Assembly: GCA_029261655.1 (NCBI GenBank)
Contig: JAJDAY010000033.1
Span: forward strand, 1 to 33,016
Source: Nitrospinaceae bacterium
GTDB taxonomy: Bacteria; Nitrospinota; Nitrospinia; Nitrospinales; VA-1
Length of the DNA stretch: 33,016 nucleotides
Direction of reading: 5' to 3'
Shown here: positions 1 to 7,240 of the stretch, piece by piece
Position numbering within the stretch: the stretch's first letter is position 1
Layout: each line of letters opens with the position of its first letter
Program-made: the position numbers and the translations under genes
The notes under the pieces: generated by a model
What the model was told of the DNA's origin: nothing
Database searches by the model: none
Seen by the model: only the letters and a program-made list of their open reading frames with translations

Positions 1-95
1 GGATGATACTTCATCGCCATTTTTCTATACGCCTTCTTGATTTGATCCTCAGAGGCTTGCCGGTCTATGTCCAAAAGGGTGTAATAATCGTCCAT
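1..95 (-). CDS. J-domain (DnaJ-like) protein, N-terminal fragment
   Basis: The first 31 codons of a minus-strand gene are present; the rest lies beyond the left edge. The translation starts [20 protein letters not shown] and continues into [11 protein letters not shown] with a proline codon begun, which is the classic start of a J domain (helix I YxxL, helix [15 protein letters not shown]) leading into the HPD motif. J-domain proteins stimulate the ATPase of DnaK/Hsp70. It cannot be told here whether this is a full DnaJ, a CbpA type or a membrane-bound J protein. It diverges from the lipoprotein gene that starts at 177. Confidence 0.85.
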   Translation of the reverse strand, partial: MDDYYTLLDIDRQASEDQIKKAYRKMAMKYH

Positions 96-109
96 TATGC
101 GCTAACTAG

Positions 110-138
110 TTGTATTTTAAAGAGTTTTTGGATAAAAT
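110..138 (+). promoter_or_regulatory. Predicted sigma-70 promoter for the lipoprotein/thioredoxin pair
   Basis: A -35-like TTGTAT (110-115) and a -10-like TAAAAT (133-138) are separated by 17 bases. The expected transcript start near 145 gives a leader of about 32 bases, with AAGGAA at 158-163 ahead of the start codon at 177. The same TAAAAT -10 with 17-base spacing appears before the ubiE gene at 27238-27266. Confidence 0.5.
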
Positions 139-176
139 GGAAATACCTGTACCTTATAAGGAATAATCTAACCTAA

Positions 177-1010
177 ATGAAACATTATTTCACCATTTCC
201 CTGCTGGGGGGTTTGATAATTTCATCGAGCGCCTGCTTCACCTCGACCCAGGCGGTGGATGTCACGGACCCTGATTCCGTCGAAATGTATGTGTGGACGC
301 CTCCAGATGAACATGATCTGAGTTTGCGTAAAACCCGCCAGGAAATGTTAGACAGTATTTCAAGGGATGTCGAAATTCTCTCCTTGAAACATCAGGGGGT
401 GGACCAGCAAACCCAGGTATTCGGTTCCAAAGTGAAACAGGTAGAAACAGACACAGAAACCTTTGAAGCGGATTTTCAGGCCAGAATTCAATTTCATAAA
501 AAACAACAGGAGCAGTTGAAACAGGAGTTGGCCAAACTCAATATTGACCAGAAATTTTTAAAATCGAAATTTATCTCTCTCACGGCTATAGAACCACAGC
601 CCAGACCAAAAATATTTTCCCGCAAGGATTATACAGCCGCTATTAAGTATTTAAAAAACGGCCAGTATAAACGAAGCATGCACAAATTTAATCTGGCGCT
701 ACAAAGCAATCCTCCCAGGGATATTAAAGACAATATCCACTTTGGATTGTCCACGGCATTTTACAAGTTAAGAAAATATTCAGAAGCCATCGAACAGTTA
801 AATACCATTAGAAAATATTACCCTAAAAGCGAGAAATGGCATATGTCCCATGTCATGTTGGGGATGATACACAATCAAAAAGGTGAAAAAAGCCGGGCGA
901 TCTTTATTTTAAATGACGCTCTCAAGAAAAATCCCCCGCAAAACATCCGTAAAATTATCGATCTCATGCTGAATAAGATCCAAGGAGAGCCTCGCAATGT
1001 CACGAGTTAA
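177..1010 (+). CDS. Lipoprotein with coiled coil and TPR repeats
   Basis: A 277-residue envelope protein. Residues 1-20 form a lipoprotein signal peptide ending in the lipobox SSAC, so Cys20 would be lipidated. Residues about 50-135 are rich in charged residues and Gln/Lys with heptad character, giving a probable coiled coil. Residues about 150-265 contain tetratricopeptide-like helices (ARG-poor, with patterns such as AIEQLNTIRKYYPKSE). The order lipobox, coiled coil, TPR resembles CpoB/YbgF-type proteins, but no tol-pal genes are near, so the function is not assigned. It overlaps the next gene by 14 bases, so the two are likely co-translated. It probably sits at the inner or outer membrane facing the periplasm and acts as a scaffold. 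Confidence 0.8.
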   Translation: MKHYFTISLLGGLIISSSACFTSTQAVDVTDPDSVEMYVWTPPDEHDLSLRKTRQEMLDSISRDVEILSLKHQGVDQQTQVFGSKVKQVETDTETFEADFQARIQFHKKQQEQLKQELAKLNIDQKFLKSKFISLTAIEPQPRPKIFSRKDYTAAIKYLKNGQYKRSMHKFNLALQSNPPRDIKDNIHFGLSTAFYKLRKYSEAIEQLNTIRKYYPKSEKWHMSHVMLGMIHNQKGEKSRAIFILNDALKKNPPQNIRKIIDLMLNKIQGEPRNVTS

Positions 1011-1653
1011 TGAAAAAGCCCCGGAATTGTCGGTGGACTCCTGGGTGCAGGGAGAACCCTCAACCATCGCGCAACAAGAAGGCAAGGTCGTATTGATCGA
1101 AGTTTTTCAGGTAAATTGTCCTGGCTGTTTCATTCATGGATTCCCCGAAGTGATCGAGATCTACAATAAATACCAGGGGCAATCTTTAGTCGTTTTGGGG
1201 TTGGCAACCGCTTTCGAAGACTTCGATAAAAACAATCTGGAAAATTTAAAAACCCTGTTAAGAACGGGGCAAGTGATCGGTGAAACTCTGGAGGCGATGA
1301 ACAGGTCCGCTTTATTAAACTCCAACCGGCTGGAATACCCGATTTCCTTCCCTGTGGCCTGGGACAAACTGGTAAAGAGTACGGAAGATGTATCTCAGGA
1401 AAATATCCAAAAAATAATCCATAGGGATATCGGCGAATTTGATTCCCTCCCCGAAAAAACCCGGGAAATGATCACAGCGCAAGTGAAAACCTATTTGCAG
1501 AAAAAATTATACTCAGCGCAAACTTTCGAGGCCTATGAATTGCGCGGCACGCCGTCATCGATCCTCATAGACAAGAAAGGAATCCTTCGACATTCGCTGT
1601 TTGGATCGGGTCAAGGCCTGGAAGAAAAAGTAAAAGTTTTGCTCAATGAGTGA
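997..1653 (+). CDS. Thioredoxin-fold (TlpA/redoxin-like) protein
   Basis: A 218-residue thioredoxin-fold protein. The strand VVLIEVFQVNC leads into the active-site motif CPGC (Cys41, Cys44), and the later segment ELRGTPSSILIDKKG holds the conserved Thr-Pro loop (cis-Pro) of the fold. A helical insertion of about 100 residues lies between these two parts, longer than in plain thioredoxin. No signal peptide is seen, so it is either cytoplasmic or exported in another way. The start at 997 is backed by AAGGAGAG at 982-989 and lies inside the end of the lipoprotein gene. It is probably a disulfide reductase or peroxide-related redoxin; the substrate is unknown. Confidence 0.82.
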   Translation: MSRVNEKAPELSVDSWVQGEPSTIAQQEGKVVLIEVFQVNCPGCFIHGFPEVIEIYNKYQGQSLVVLGLATAFEDFDKNNLENLKTLLRTGQVIGETLEAMNRSALLNSNRLEYPISFPVAWDKLVKSTEDVSQENIQKIIHRDIGEFDSLPEKTREMITAQVKTYLQKKLYSAQTFEAYELRGTPSSILIDKKGILRHSLFGSGQGLEEKVKVLLNE

Positions 1654-1662
1654 TGCTTTAAG

Positions 1663-1692
1663 TTGACAACACATGCATTAAAATTGTAAATT
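1663..1692 (+). promoter_or_regulatory. Predicted promoter of an intergenic small RNA
   Basis: A perfect -35 hexamer TTGACA (1663-1668) is followed after 18 bases by TAAATT (1687-1692). It lies just after the stop codon of the thioredoxin-like gene and points into a structured stretch that ends at a terminator, with no protein gene in between. The spacing is one base longer than ideal and the -10 matches 4 of 6 positions. Confidence 0.4.
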
Positions 1693-1698
1693 ATTCAT

Positions 1699-1795
1699 AA
1701 CGAAATATTTATTCTCAGGAGTTTAAAATTAATTCCTGAATCTTGGTGGCAACCAAAGAGATACCGGGCCTTACTAAAGACCCGGTATTTTTTTT
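1699..1795 (+). ncRNA. Candidate small RNA with three stem-loops
   Basis: Three consecutive hairpins lie between a promoter-like sequence and a terminator. Hairpin 1 pairs TCAGGAGTT (1715-1723) with AATTCCTGA (1731-1739), nine pairs with one G-U. Hairpin 2 pairs TTGGT (1743-1747) with ACCAA (1752-1756). Hairpin 3 is the terminator stem. No open reading frame of note is present. It could instead be the structured 3' untranslated region of the thioredoxin transcript. I do not recognise a known RNA family. Confidence 0.4.
1761..1795 (+). terminator. Rho-independent terminator
   Basis: A perfect 8-base stem, ATACCGGG (1761-1768) with CCCGGTAT (1781-1788), has a 12-base loop and runs into a T tract (1788-1795). 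It ends plus-strand transcription after the thioredoxin-like gene and before the convergent carbonic anhydrase gene. The opposite strand lacks a good T tract, so it works mainly in the plus direction. Confidence 0.88.
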
Positions 1796-1812
1796 GATAT
1801 CGTTTGATCAAA

Positions 1813-2580
1813 CTATTTTGCATGTGTAACGTTCCGCGTATTTAATGCTTGAGACGGTCTGGCATTATTGCCAACCAGGGCTTTAAAACTATTTAACTGA
1901 CTCTCCGTCACTGCTAAGGGTTGGTTCAATACATTCCACATAACTCCTTCGCTACAAGGGGGAGTTGTCAATGAGCCTGAATAGAAATAATATTTCAAGT
2001 TTCCAGGCAACAAATCTTTAGCATTCACTTTTATTTCAGCCATTTTTGTAGGCTCGTTTACTTTGTCTGGAAGATGTTTCCAAAAAGAATCCAACTTTGA
2101 ATTTTTTTCTGCAATTGTAAAAAAAACACCAAGAACCGCCAGCTCTCCCAGATCATTTTTATGAACGAGGTGCATTTCCATATCCAAAGGTTTTCCTTTG
2201 ACTATATGCTCACTGGGAGCATGGAAATGAAATTGAAGCAGGCCAAACTTCTTCTCTCCAATTTTTATAAAACTACCAGGCTGATAATTAAATTGTACCG
2301 TATGCCCATTATTTAAAACATCCAAGGGAGTCTCTTCATAATGAATTTCCAGTGGAGGAGCTTCAGCTTTAGTAATTTCACCGATATTTACAGGTGATTG
2401 ACTTTCACCATTTTTACACAGAGAAAACGCATCATTGAGCCCCCCCCAATGACTTGGGCCTGTTTCACCCTCATAACTCCACTTGGCTCCATGGCCTGAA
2501 TCTGCAATCGCAGGGGAAAGCATTCCGAATAATAGAACCGCGCTAAAAATAACTAAAAATATAATTTTACCCAATTTCAT
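1813..2580 (-). CDS. Alpha-class carbonic anhydrase, periplasmic
   Basis: A 255-residue alpha-carbonic anhydrase, interconverting CO2 and bicarbonate. Residues 1-26 are a Sec signal peptide ending in SPAIA, so the mature enzyme begins near the HGAKWSYEG segment and acts in the periplasm. The zinc ligands are visible as His118 and His120 in LLQFHFHAPSEH and His137 in MHLVH. The gatekeeper Glu124 and the LTTPPC loop (Thr205/206) are also present. Cys55 and Cys209 match the conserved disulfide of bacterial alpha enzymes. The length is normal for the family. The ribosome site AAAGGAAG stands just upstream of the ATG. It is a single-gene unit diverging from the methyltransferase gene. Confidence 0.96.
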   Translation of the reverse strand: MKLGKIIFLVIFSAVLLFGMLSPAIADSGHGAKWSYEGETGPSHWGGLNDAFSLCKNGESQSPVNIGEITKAEAPPLEIHYEETPLDVLNNGHTVQFNYQPGSFIKIGEKKFGLLQFHFHAPSEHIVKGKPLDMEMHLVHKNDLGELAVLGVFFTIAEKNSKLDSFWKHLPDKVNEPTKMAEIKVNAKDLLPGNLKYYFYSGSLTTPPCSEGVMWNVLNQPLAVTESQLNSFKALVGNNARPSQALNTRNVTHAK

Positions 2581-2661
2581 CGGCTTCCTTTCGCAAAAAT
2601 AGTTAAATAATCCCGAATTAACAATCTTTGTTCTCTTTACTCTCTGTTAAGATGTAGGAAA

Positions 2662-2690
2662 ATTATATTCGAAAAATACGACATTTTGCA
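2662..2690 (-). promoter_or_regulatory. Predicted promoter of the carbonic anhydrase gene
   Basis: Read on the minus strand, a perfect TATAAT (2667-2662) follows TGCAAA (2690-2685) after 17 bases. The -35 overlaps the -35 area of the divergent promoter at 2682-2710. Confidence 0.5.
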
Positions 2691-2710
2691 CTTCAAATTA
2701 GCTATATAAT
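2682..2710 (+). promoter_or_regulatory. Predicted promoter of the methyltransferase gene
   Basis: A perfect TATAAT (2705-2710) has a poor -35 (CATTTT, 2682-2687) 17 bases upstream. The expected start near 2717 leaves a leader of about 30 bases with AGGATAA before the ATG at 2746. The weak -35 suggests dependence on an activator, or low activity. Confidence 0.45.
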
Positions 2711-2745
2711 TTTTAATTCCCTCAACATTAGGATAAATATTCCGA

Positions 2746-3726
2746 ATGCTGAATTTTCAACAAATCATTCAAAAAATTGATCAACTCGAAGAAGCCAATA
2801 TTCTACTCGCATCTTTGGAGTTGAAGATTTTCTCTATCCTGGATAAAAAACTGCTCTCGGCGCAAGCCATCGCCAAAAAGGCCGGCAGCCAACCCTGGGA
2901 AACCGAACAACTGCTCAATGCGCTGGTTGCAATGGGGGCTTTGTCCAAGAAAGCCGGGCTGTTTAAAAATACGTCTGAAACATACAAGCATTTATGCGAA
3001 ACCAGCCCCCATTTCAAAAGAGGCTTTGTCAGACTTCGGCAGGAAAACCGCGATGAATGGGCCGGTTTGATTGAAACTCTGAAAAACGGGCGCGACCCGT
3101 CTTCCCATGAAGAAGACGATGATCCTGAGTTCCGTTGGTTTTTCACCCACGCAATGCATGAACGCAGTGAACTCTATTCCGGCAAAGTGGCCGAGATCAT
3201 CGCCCGCAAACCTGTCGGGCGACTGATTGATCTTGGGGGAGGGCCAGGTTCCTATAGCGCCGCTATCCTGCGCAAAGACAAAAAGGCAACAGCCACTCTG
3301 TTTGACCGAAAGGTCACGCTTGAAGTGGCAAAAGATATTCTTGCTGGTACAAAAGAGTTCTCGAGATTCGATTTTCTGGAAGGGGATCTTTTCGAAACAG
3401 AATATGGAAGGAATTATGACACGATTTTATTTTCCAATATTCTACACATCTATAATTCTAAAGAAAATAAAGTCCTGTTTAAGAAAATCCTTCGTGCTCT
3501 GGTGAAAGGGGGACGATTCATTCTCCTGGACCTTTTCCTCCGTGAAGACAGGGCCGACCCGTATGACGCGGCATTGTTTTCCCTCACCATGCTCATGTTC
3601 ACGGCGACCGGAAAAACCTACACGTTTAAGGAAACTGAGGCGTTACTGAAAGCCACAGGGTTCTCTTCCTTCAAAAGATTCCCTCTGACCGAAGGCTCCA
3701 GCCTGATCGAAGCGGTGAAGAAATAA
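2746..3726 (+). CDS. SAM-dependent O-methyltransferase with winged-helix dimerisation domain
   Basis: A 326-residue class I methyltransferase of the small-molecule O-methyltransferase type (Methyltransf_2 architecture). Residues about 10-85 form the winged-helix dimerisation domain (LLASLELKIFSILD, then LLNALVAMGALSKKAGLFKNT). The S-adenosylmethionine motif I is LIDLGGGPGSYS at residues 160-171, and the acidic and post-motif strands follow (FLEGDLFE, ILFSNILHIY, GGRFILLDLFL). Relatives methylate hydroxyls of aromatic or isoprenoid compounds; the substrate cannot be read from the sequence. It stands alone, converging on bioC with 12 bases between the stop codons. Confidence 0.85.
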   Translation: MLNFQQIIQKIDQLEEANILLASLELKIFSILDKKLLSAQAIAKKAGSQPWETEQLLNALVAMGALSKKAGLFKNTSETYKHLCETSPHFKRGFVRLRQENRDEWAGLIETLKNGRDPSSHEEDDDPEFRWFFTHAMHERSELYSGKVAEIIARKPVGRLIDLGGGPGSYSAAILRKDKKATATLFDRKVTLEVAKDILAGTKEFSRFDFLEGDLFETEYGRNYDTILFSNILHIYNSKENKVLFKKILRALVKGGRFILLDLFLREDRADPYDAALFSLTMLMFTATGKTYTFKETEALLKATGFSSFKRFPLTEGSSLIEAVKK

Positions 3727-3738
3727 ATACCGCCAGAA

Positions 3739-4479
3739 TCAACGTACCGCGGAAAAATAAAGCAACTCCCAGGAGACATAAACCCCTTGCTCGGTGGAAA
3801 AGTTTTCATCGTAAGCGCGAATCAATTTTCTCAATCCGCCGGATTTAAACATGGGAAACGGAGCCGCGCCAATCTGTTGCAAATTACGAATCAGGGCACG
3901 GGTGCTGGGGAAAAAACTTTTTCTAAACTCTGTATTCGTTTCTTTCAAGGTCAATCCCGCCTGTTGAATCATCGTTTCCCATTGTATGCGGGAGAACAGG
4001 GTGGCCGGACTTTCCATGCAGGCGGTCTCTCGGAATTCTTTTAATGTTCCGGGGCCGAAGGTACTGAAAATCAGATGACCGCTGGAGTTAAGGTATTTGA
4101 CCAGATGGTTCAACGAGAAGACAGGCTCGCCGAACCATTGAAACACCGCATTGGCCGCTATCATATCGGTGGATGGAAACTCTACCTTTTCAGCGTTGCC
4201 GATGACGAGCCTGGTATTTTTTGGCAGGGTCATATTTTCCTGTAATTGACTCATCATTTCAGAAGAAATATCATTAAGGATCAATTGCCGCAAAGGTTTT
4301 GCCAATAGATGACGGGTGAACAACCCCGTGCCGCATCCAAGTTCGGTGACGCAATCAGGCAATTGTTCCGGCAACATCGAAGCCAGTCTTTCAGCCATTG
4401 TCTTTTGCAATTGTGCATGGCGGTCGTAGCTTTTCGCGTATTTGGAAAAACTTTTTATGATACGGTCTTCATTATCCAT
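3739..4479 (-). CDS. bioC: Malonyl-ACP O-methyltransferase BioC
   Basis: A 246-residue SAM-dependent methyltransferase that caps the carboxyl of malonyl-ACP so that the fatty-acid machinery can build the pimeloyl chain of biotin. The N-terminus IIKSFSKYAKSYDRHAQLQ is the typical BioC opening. Motif I is TELGCGTGLFTRHLL (residues 45-59), and the NAVFQWF segment matches the BioC family after motif II. It is the last gene of bioF / bioH-like / bioC, starting 8 bases inside the hydrolase gene, which points to translational coupling. The neighbours strongly support the assignment over a generic methyltransferase. Confidence 0.9.
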   Translation of the reverse strand: MDNEDRIIKSFSKYAKSYDRHAQLQKTMAERLASMLPEQLPDCVTELGCGTGLFTRHLLAKPLRQLILNDISSEMMSQLQENMTLPKNTRLVIGNAEKVEFPSTDMIAANAVFQWFGEPVFSLNHLVKYLNSSGHLIFSTFGPGTLKEFRETACMESPATLFSRIQWETMIQQAGLTLKETNTEFRKSFFPSTRALIRNLQQIGAAPFPMFKSGGLRKLIRAYDENFSTEQGVYVSWELLYFSAVR

Positions 4480-5128
4480 TGGGCGCTAATTTTAAAATTT
4501 CTGCCAGGCGATGCAGTAACAATTCTGGCGCATGGCCCGCATCCGGGATAATTTCCAACTGTGGAAGGTGAATTTTCAATTTCTCTAAATCCAAAAGGTT
4601 GTCTTCCTCACCCACCAGAGCGATCGCTTCTAGACCGTTGATATCAGGAACAGGAGCGGTTTGCAGAAATTCCAACCCCTTCAGCAATATTCCATTTTCT
4701 GGAATCTTGTTTTGCCACGCGTCTGAAACTTGAATTCCGCAATTTAAATAAAATTCCCGCAAAGGGGAGGGGTCATCGGGATTTCTTTTGAGTTGCCGCA
4801 TAAGATATTTTAATTTCGTCGTCGGAGTTTTACCGCCTCGATCACGTTCACAGGTGAATGCCAGAATAGGAGCCAGGACAACCTTGGTCGATGCCGGCGG
4901 AAGCAATTTTCGATGAGTCATGAGCCACAAACTTCCCAGCGAATAGCCCAGATATATATCCGCTCTTGTGTAACTCAAAAGACGTTCCGCTTCCTGAGTA
5001 TCGCCGGGGTCAGAGGGGTAGAGAACGTTTATTTTTGCGTCTGGAAAATATTTTTCAATTTGCCCATGAAACCATTCCGCCGGCAAAGCCCAGCCGCTTA
5101 TAGCCGTGATGTTCAACGATTTTTCCAT
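4472..5128 (-). CDS. Alpha/beta hydrolase, probable pimeloyl-ACP methyl ester esterase
   Basis: A 218-residue alpha/beta hydrolase. The nucleophile elbow is GYSLG with Ser63; Asp176 in LVGEEDNLL and His199 in IPDAGHAPELL complete a likely triad. The opening ISGWALPAEWF parallels the HGWGLNAxxW start of BioH. In BioC-dependent biotin synthesis a hydrolase removes the methyl cap from pimeloyl-ACP methyl ester, and several unrelated-looking families (BioH, BioG, BioK, BioJ) fill that role. Its position between bioF and bioC, overlapping both (16 and 8 bases), makes this job very likely. Which subfamily it belongs to cannot be settled by eye, so no symbol is given. Confidence 0.83.
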   Translation of the reverse strand: MEKSLNITAISGWALPAEWFHGQIEKYFPDAKINVLYPSDPGDTQEAERLLSYTRADIYLGYSLGSLWLMTHRKLLPPASTKVVLAPILAFTCERDRGGKTPTTKLKYLMRQLKRNPDDPSPLREFYLNCGIQVSDAWQNKIPENGILLKGLEFLQTAPVPDINGLEAIALVGEEDNLLDLEKLKIHLPQLEIIPDAGHAPELLLHRLAEILKLAPNG

Positions 5129-6255
5129 TGCTCAAGTACATTAAAAAATGGCTCCAATTGAGATTCGGTCACATCCGAATGCAAAGACACCCGCAACCGG
5201 GACGTGCCTCTGGGAACCGTCGGCGGACGGACCGCGCCTACAAGTATTCCGTTTTCCAATAGCAGGTCGCGTAATTGCAGGGTTTCATTTTCATCGCCGA
5301 TCACTATAGGAACGATAGGAGAGTCCAGTTCATTCGACTCCCACCCTGATTCTTCCAGGCGGCGGCGAAAATTTTTGGAGAGATTTCTTAAAGACTCACG
5401 CTGAGAACTCAATTCAAGAACGACATCTATCGCTGAAGAAGCGGCCCCTGCCTGGGCAGGCGTTAAAAAAGTAGAATATATATACTCCCCCGCGATATTG
5501 GTGAGGGTTTGGATGACGGCTTCGGACTCGGCCAACACATAGGCTCCGGCGCTGGCGAGAGATTTTCCCAACGTGCCGACGAGAATGTCCACTTCTTTCA
5601 GCACGTTCTTTTCCTCCGCCAACCCGCCCCCTGTTTTCCCATAAACCCCCGTTCCGTGAGCTTCGTCCAGTATCAGAACAAACGGGTTTTTGCGTTTGAT
5701 ATCCATTAAATGATTGAGATCGGGACAATCTCCATCCATGCTGAAAACACTTTCGGTCACCACAAACACGGTTTCATATTTGCCCTGGTGTTTTATTAGA
5801 AGTTCTTCCAGGTGGTCCAGGTCGATGTGATCATAGCGTTTGAATCGCGCCTGCCCCTGAGACAGAGCCTGAGCGATGGAATGGTGAATCAACCGGTCGG
5901 CCAGCACCAGGTCTTTTTTCCCCGGCAGGTGTTTTATGATCGCCTGATTTGCGAGAAAACCCGTGTTGAACAACATCCCGAAAGGTTTGTGTTTCCATTT
6001 AAGGAGCTTATCAAGAAGGTCTTGATGACAAGGAAGAAATCCTGAAAGCAGGGGTGACGCTCCACTACCGGTGCCGTATTTTTCAATCGCCAATGAAGCT
6101 CCCTTTTGAACTTCAGGATGCAACCGCAATTGAAAATAATCATTTCCCGATAAATTCAACGTACAATTCTTGAAAAGCCTCATCTCCCGAAACAGATTTT
6201 CTTCCTGCAACCGGGTGAGTTTAGTTTTCAATCGTTGTTCAAATAAAGGAGTCAA
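5113..6255 (-). CDS. bioF: 8-amino-7-oxononanoate synthase BioF
   Basis: A 380-residue PLP enzyme of the alpha-oxoamine synthase family. It condenses pimeloyl-ACP (or -CoA) with alanine to give 8-amino-7-oxononanoate, the first committed ring precursor of biotin. Visible family marks are YGTGSGASPLLSG (60-72), the PLP-contacting LDEAHGTGVYG (Asp197, His200) and the Schiff-base lysine Lys231 in VGTLGKSLAS. The length is normal. The start codon is TTG at 6255: the frame is closed by an upstream stop, the first in-frame ATG (codon 25) would cut conserved sequence, and no clear ribosome site precedes it. It heads the bio operon here; bioA, bioD and bioB are not in the window. Confidence 0.94.
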   Translation of the reverse strand: MTPLFEQRLKTKLTRLQEENLFREMRLFKNCTLNLSGNDYFQLRLHPEVQKGASLAIEKYGTGSGASPLLSGFLPCHQDLLDKLLKWKHKPFGMLFNTGFLANQAIIKHLPGKKDLVLADRLIHHSIAQALSQGQARFKRYDHIDLDHLEELLIKHQGKYETVFVVTESVFSMDGDCPDLNHLMDIKRKNPFVLILDEAHGTGVYGKTGGGLAEEKNVLKEVDILVGTLGKSLASAGAYVLAESEAVIQTLTNIAGEYIYSTFLTPAQAGAASSAIDVVLELSSQRESLRNLSKNFRRRLEESGWESNELDSPIVPIVIGDENETLQLRDLLLENGILVGAVRPPTVPRGTSRLRVSLHSDVTESQLEPFFNVLEQWKNR

Positions 6256-6280
6256 AGAGGTCGATGCCGTTCAAGAAAGT

Positions 6281-6308
6281 TTGAATTCAGGGATTTTTAA
6301 ATTATGTT
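6281..6308 (+). promoter_or_regulatory. Possible promoter for the small protein at 6356
   Basis: TTGAAT (6281-6286) and TATGTT (6303-6308) are 16 bases apart. They lie between the divergent bioF start (6255) and the start codon at 6356. The fit is moderate. Confidence 0.35.
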
Positions 6309-6355
6309 ATAAAAACTGGAGCAAGTCAAAATTCAACCCGTTGGAACGAACTCTC

Positions 6356-6748
6356 ATGGCTACAATTGAAGACACTGGAAAAGTATGGTTCAAAGGTGCT
6401 TTTGGACCGGAATACGCGGTTCGGGTGGGGGATAAGGTATTTGTTCCTGGAAAGGGGGGAAACGATACGGTCGCCTGCCGTGTTGAAGACAATGTGCTAG
6501 GCGTCGATTTGCACGATGCAAAAAAAGGCAAACGCATCGGCAGATATTTTTCTCTTGAATTACCGACCACCACTCCCGCCACCTTATTCAACGGTTTTGA
6601 AAAAACCAAACATGCCGATGTCATGGTCGTTTCCTATAAGGATAGTGGGGTTAAAGAATGTATCGTGGAAGGGGAGGCTTATCGTAAAGCTTCGATCTCA
6701 ACTATGGAACTTGAAACTTTTTTTCAGTGGCTCATTGACAATGAGTGA
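6356..6748 (+). CDS. Conserved-looking small protein of unknown function
   Basis: A 130-residue soluble protein that I do not recognise. It starts MATIEDTGKVWFKGAFGPEY and continues with alternating hydrophobic and charged residues (YAVRVGDKVFVPGKGG, VACRVEDNVLGVDL, ADVMVVSYKDSGVKECIVEG), suggesting a mostly beta fold, then a final helix ELETFFQWLIDNE. There is no signal peptide or membrane segment. The ATG at 6356 is preferred because the open frame further upstream only runs antisense to the beginning of bioF. It converges with the DUF1566 gene, leaving 17 bases between stops. Confidence 0.7.
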   Translation: MATIEDTGKVWFKGAFGPEYAVRVGDKVFVPGKGGNDTVACRVEDNVLGVDLHDAKKGKRIGRYFSLELPTTTPATLFNGFEKTKHADVMVVSYKDSGVKECIVEGEAYRKASISTMELETFFQWLIDNE

Positions 6749-6767
6749 ACCCGGGACAAATCGGGTT
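6748..6767. terminator. Weak hairpin between convergent genes
   Basis: AACCCG (6748-6753) and CGGGTT (6762-6767) form a six-pair stem with an 8-base loop that touches both stop codons. There is no T tract on either side, so it would be a weak or factor-dependent end at best. Confidence 0.3.
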
Positions 6768-7188
6768 AACTGGAAATACTCCTGACCAACCGTGCGGACT
6801 GAAACTCCTCTTTATCTTTGGACACGTATTCGGTTTTTCCATTGCGCAGGTTCACCGTCAAAACTTCATCCGCCTCATTGACCTCACTGGTCCAGATTTT
6901 ATAACCACAACCCGGAGCAAAACTGGGATGAATATGGACATCTTTTCCCTTGTGATCCATCAACTTCATTTCGGGGTCATACAACCCAAGGGCTTCCGCC
7001 TCAGTGGGCAGACGCCAGTTACTATGCCCACCGGCATAGACAGAATTCATTAACATCTTATAGGCATTGGCCGCCTGCCAGTTTCTCCAGGAACCGAGGT
7101 CGAGGTAAGAGTCTTTTGGCAACCATTCGATTTGGTTTTCATTGTCGGTGAGGATACCGTCGGGGTTTTCACGAAACCTGTCATTCAT
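6766..7188 (-). CDS. DUF1566 (Lcl C-terminal) domain protein
   Basis: A 140-residue protein made of one DUF1566/Lcl_C-type domain. The marks are the opening GILTDNENQIEWLP, the central SNWRLPTEAEALGLYD, the KIWTSEVNEAD segment and the closing SARLVRSI. Such domains have a C-type-lectin or sulfatase-modifying-factor-like fold and often occur in surface or periplasmic proteins, but there is no signal peptide here, so this copy is probably cytoplasmic. It follows pabC by 52 bases on the same strand and may be the last gene of the long minus-strand run. The function is unknown. Confidence 0.78.
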   Translation of the reverse strand: MNDRFRENPDGILTDNENQIEWLPKDSYLDLGSWRNWQAANAYKMLMNSVYAGGHSNWRLPTEAEALGLYDPEMKLMDHKGKDVHIHPSFAPGCGYKIWTSEVNEADEVLTVNLRNGKTEYVSKDKEEFQSARLVRSISS

Positions 7189-7240
7189 GGCTTATTTTCA
7201 CTCGCTAAGTTATTGTTTAAAGCCTGAAAGGTTAGCACCT

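Noticed and set aside
1743..1788. Resemblance to the T-box antiterminator signature (GGTGGCAACC)
   Set aside because: The conserved T-box sequence and specifier stems are not present, and no aminoacyl-tRNA-related gene follows; the next gene is convergent.
6170..6355. Upstream extension of the small protein at 6356
   Set aside because: This part lies antisense to the start of bioF and upstream of the promoter-like sequence at 6281-6308.
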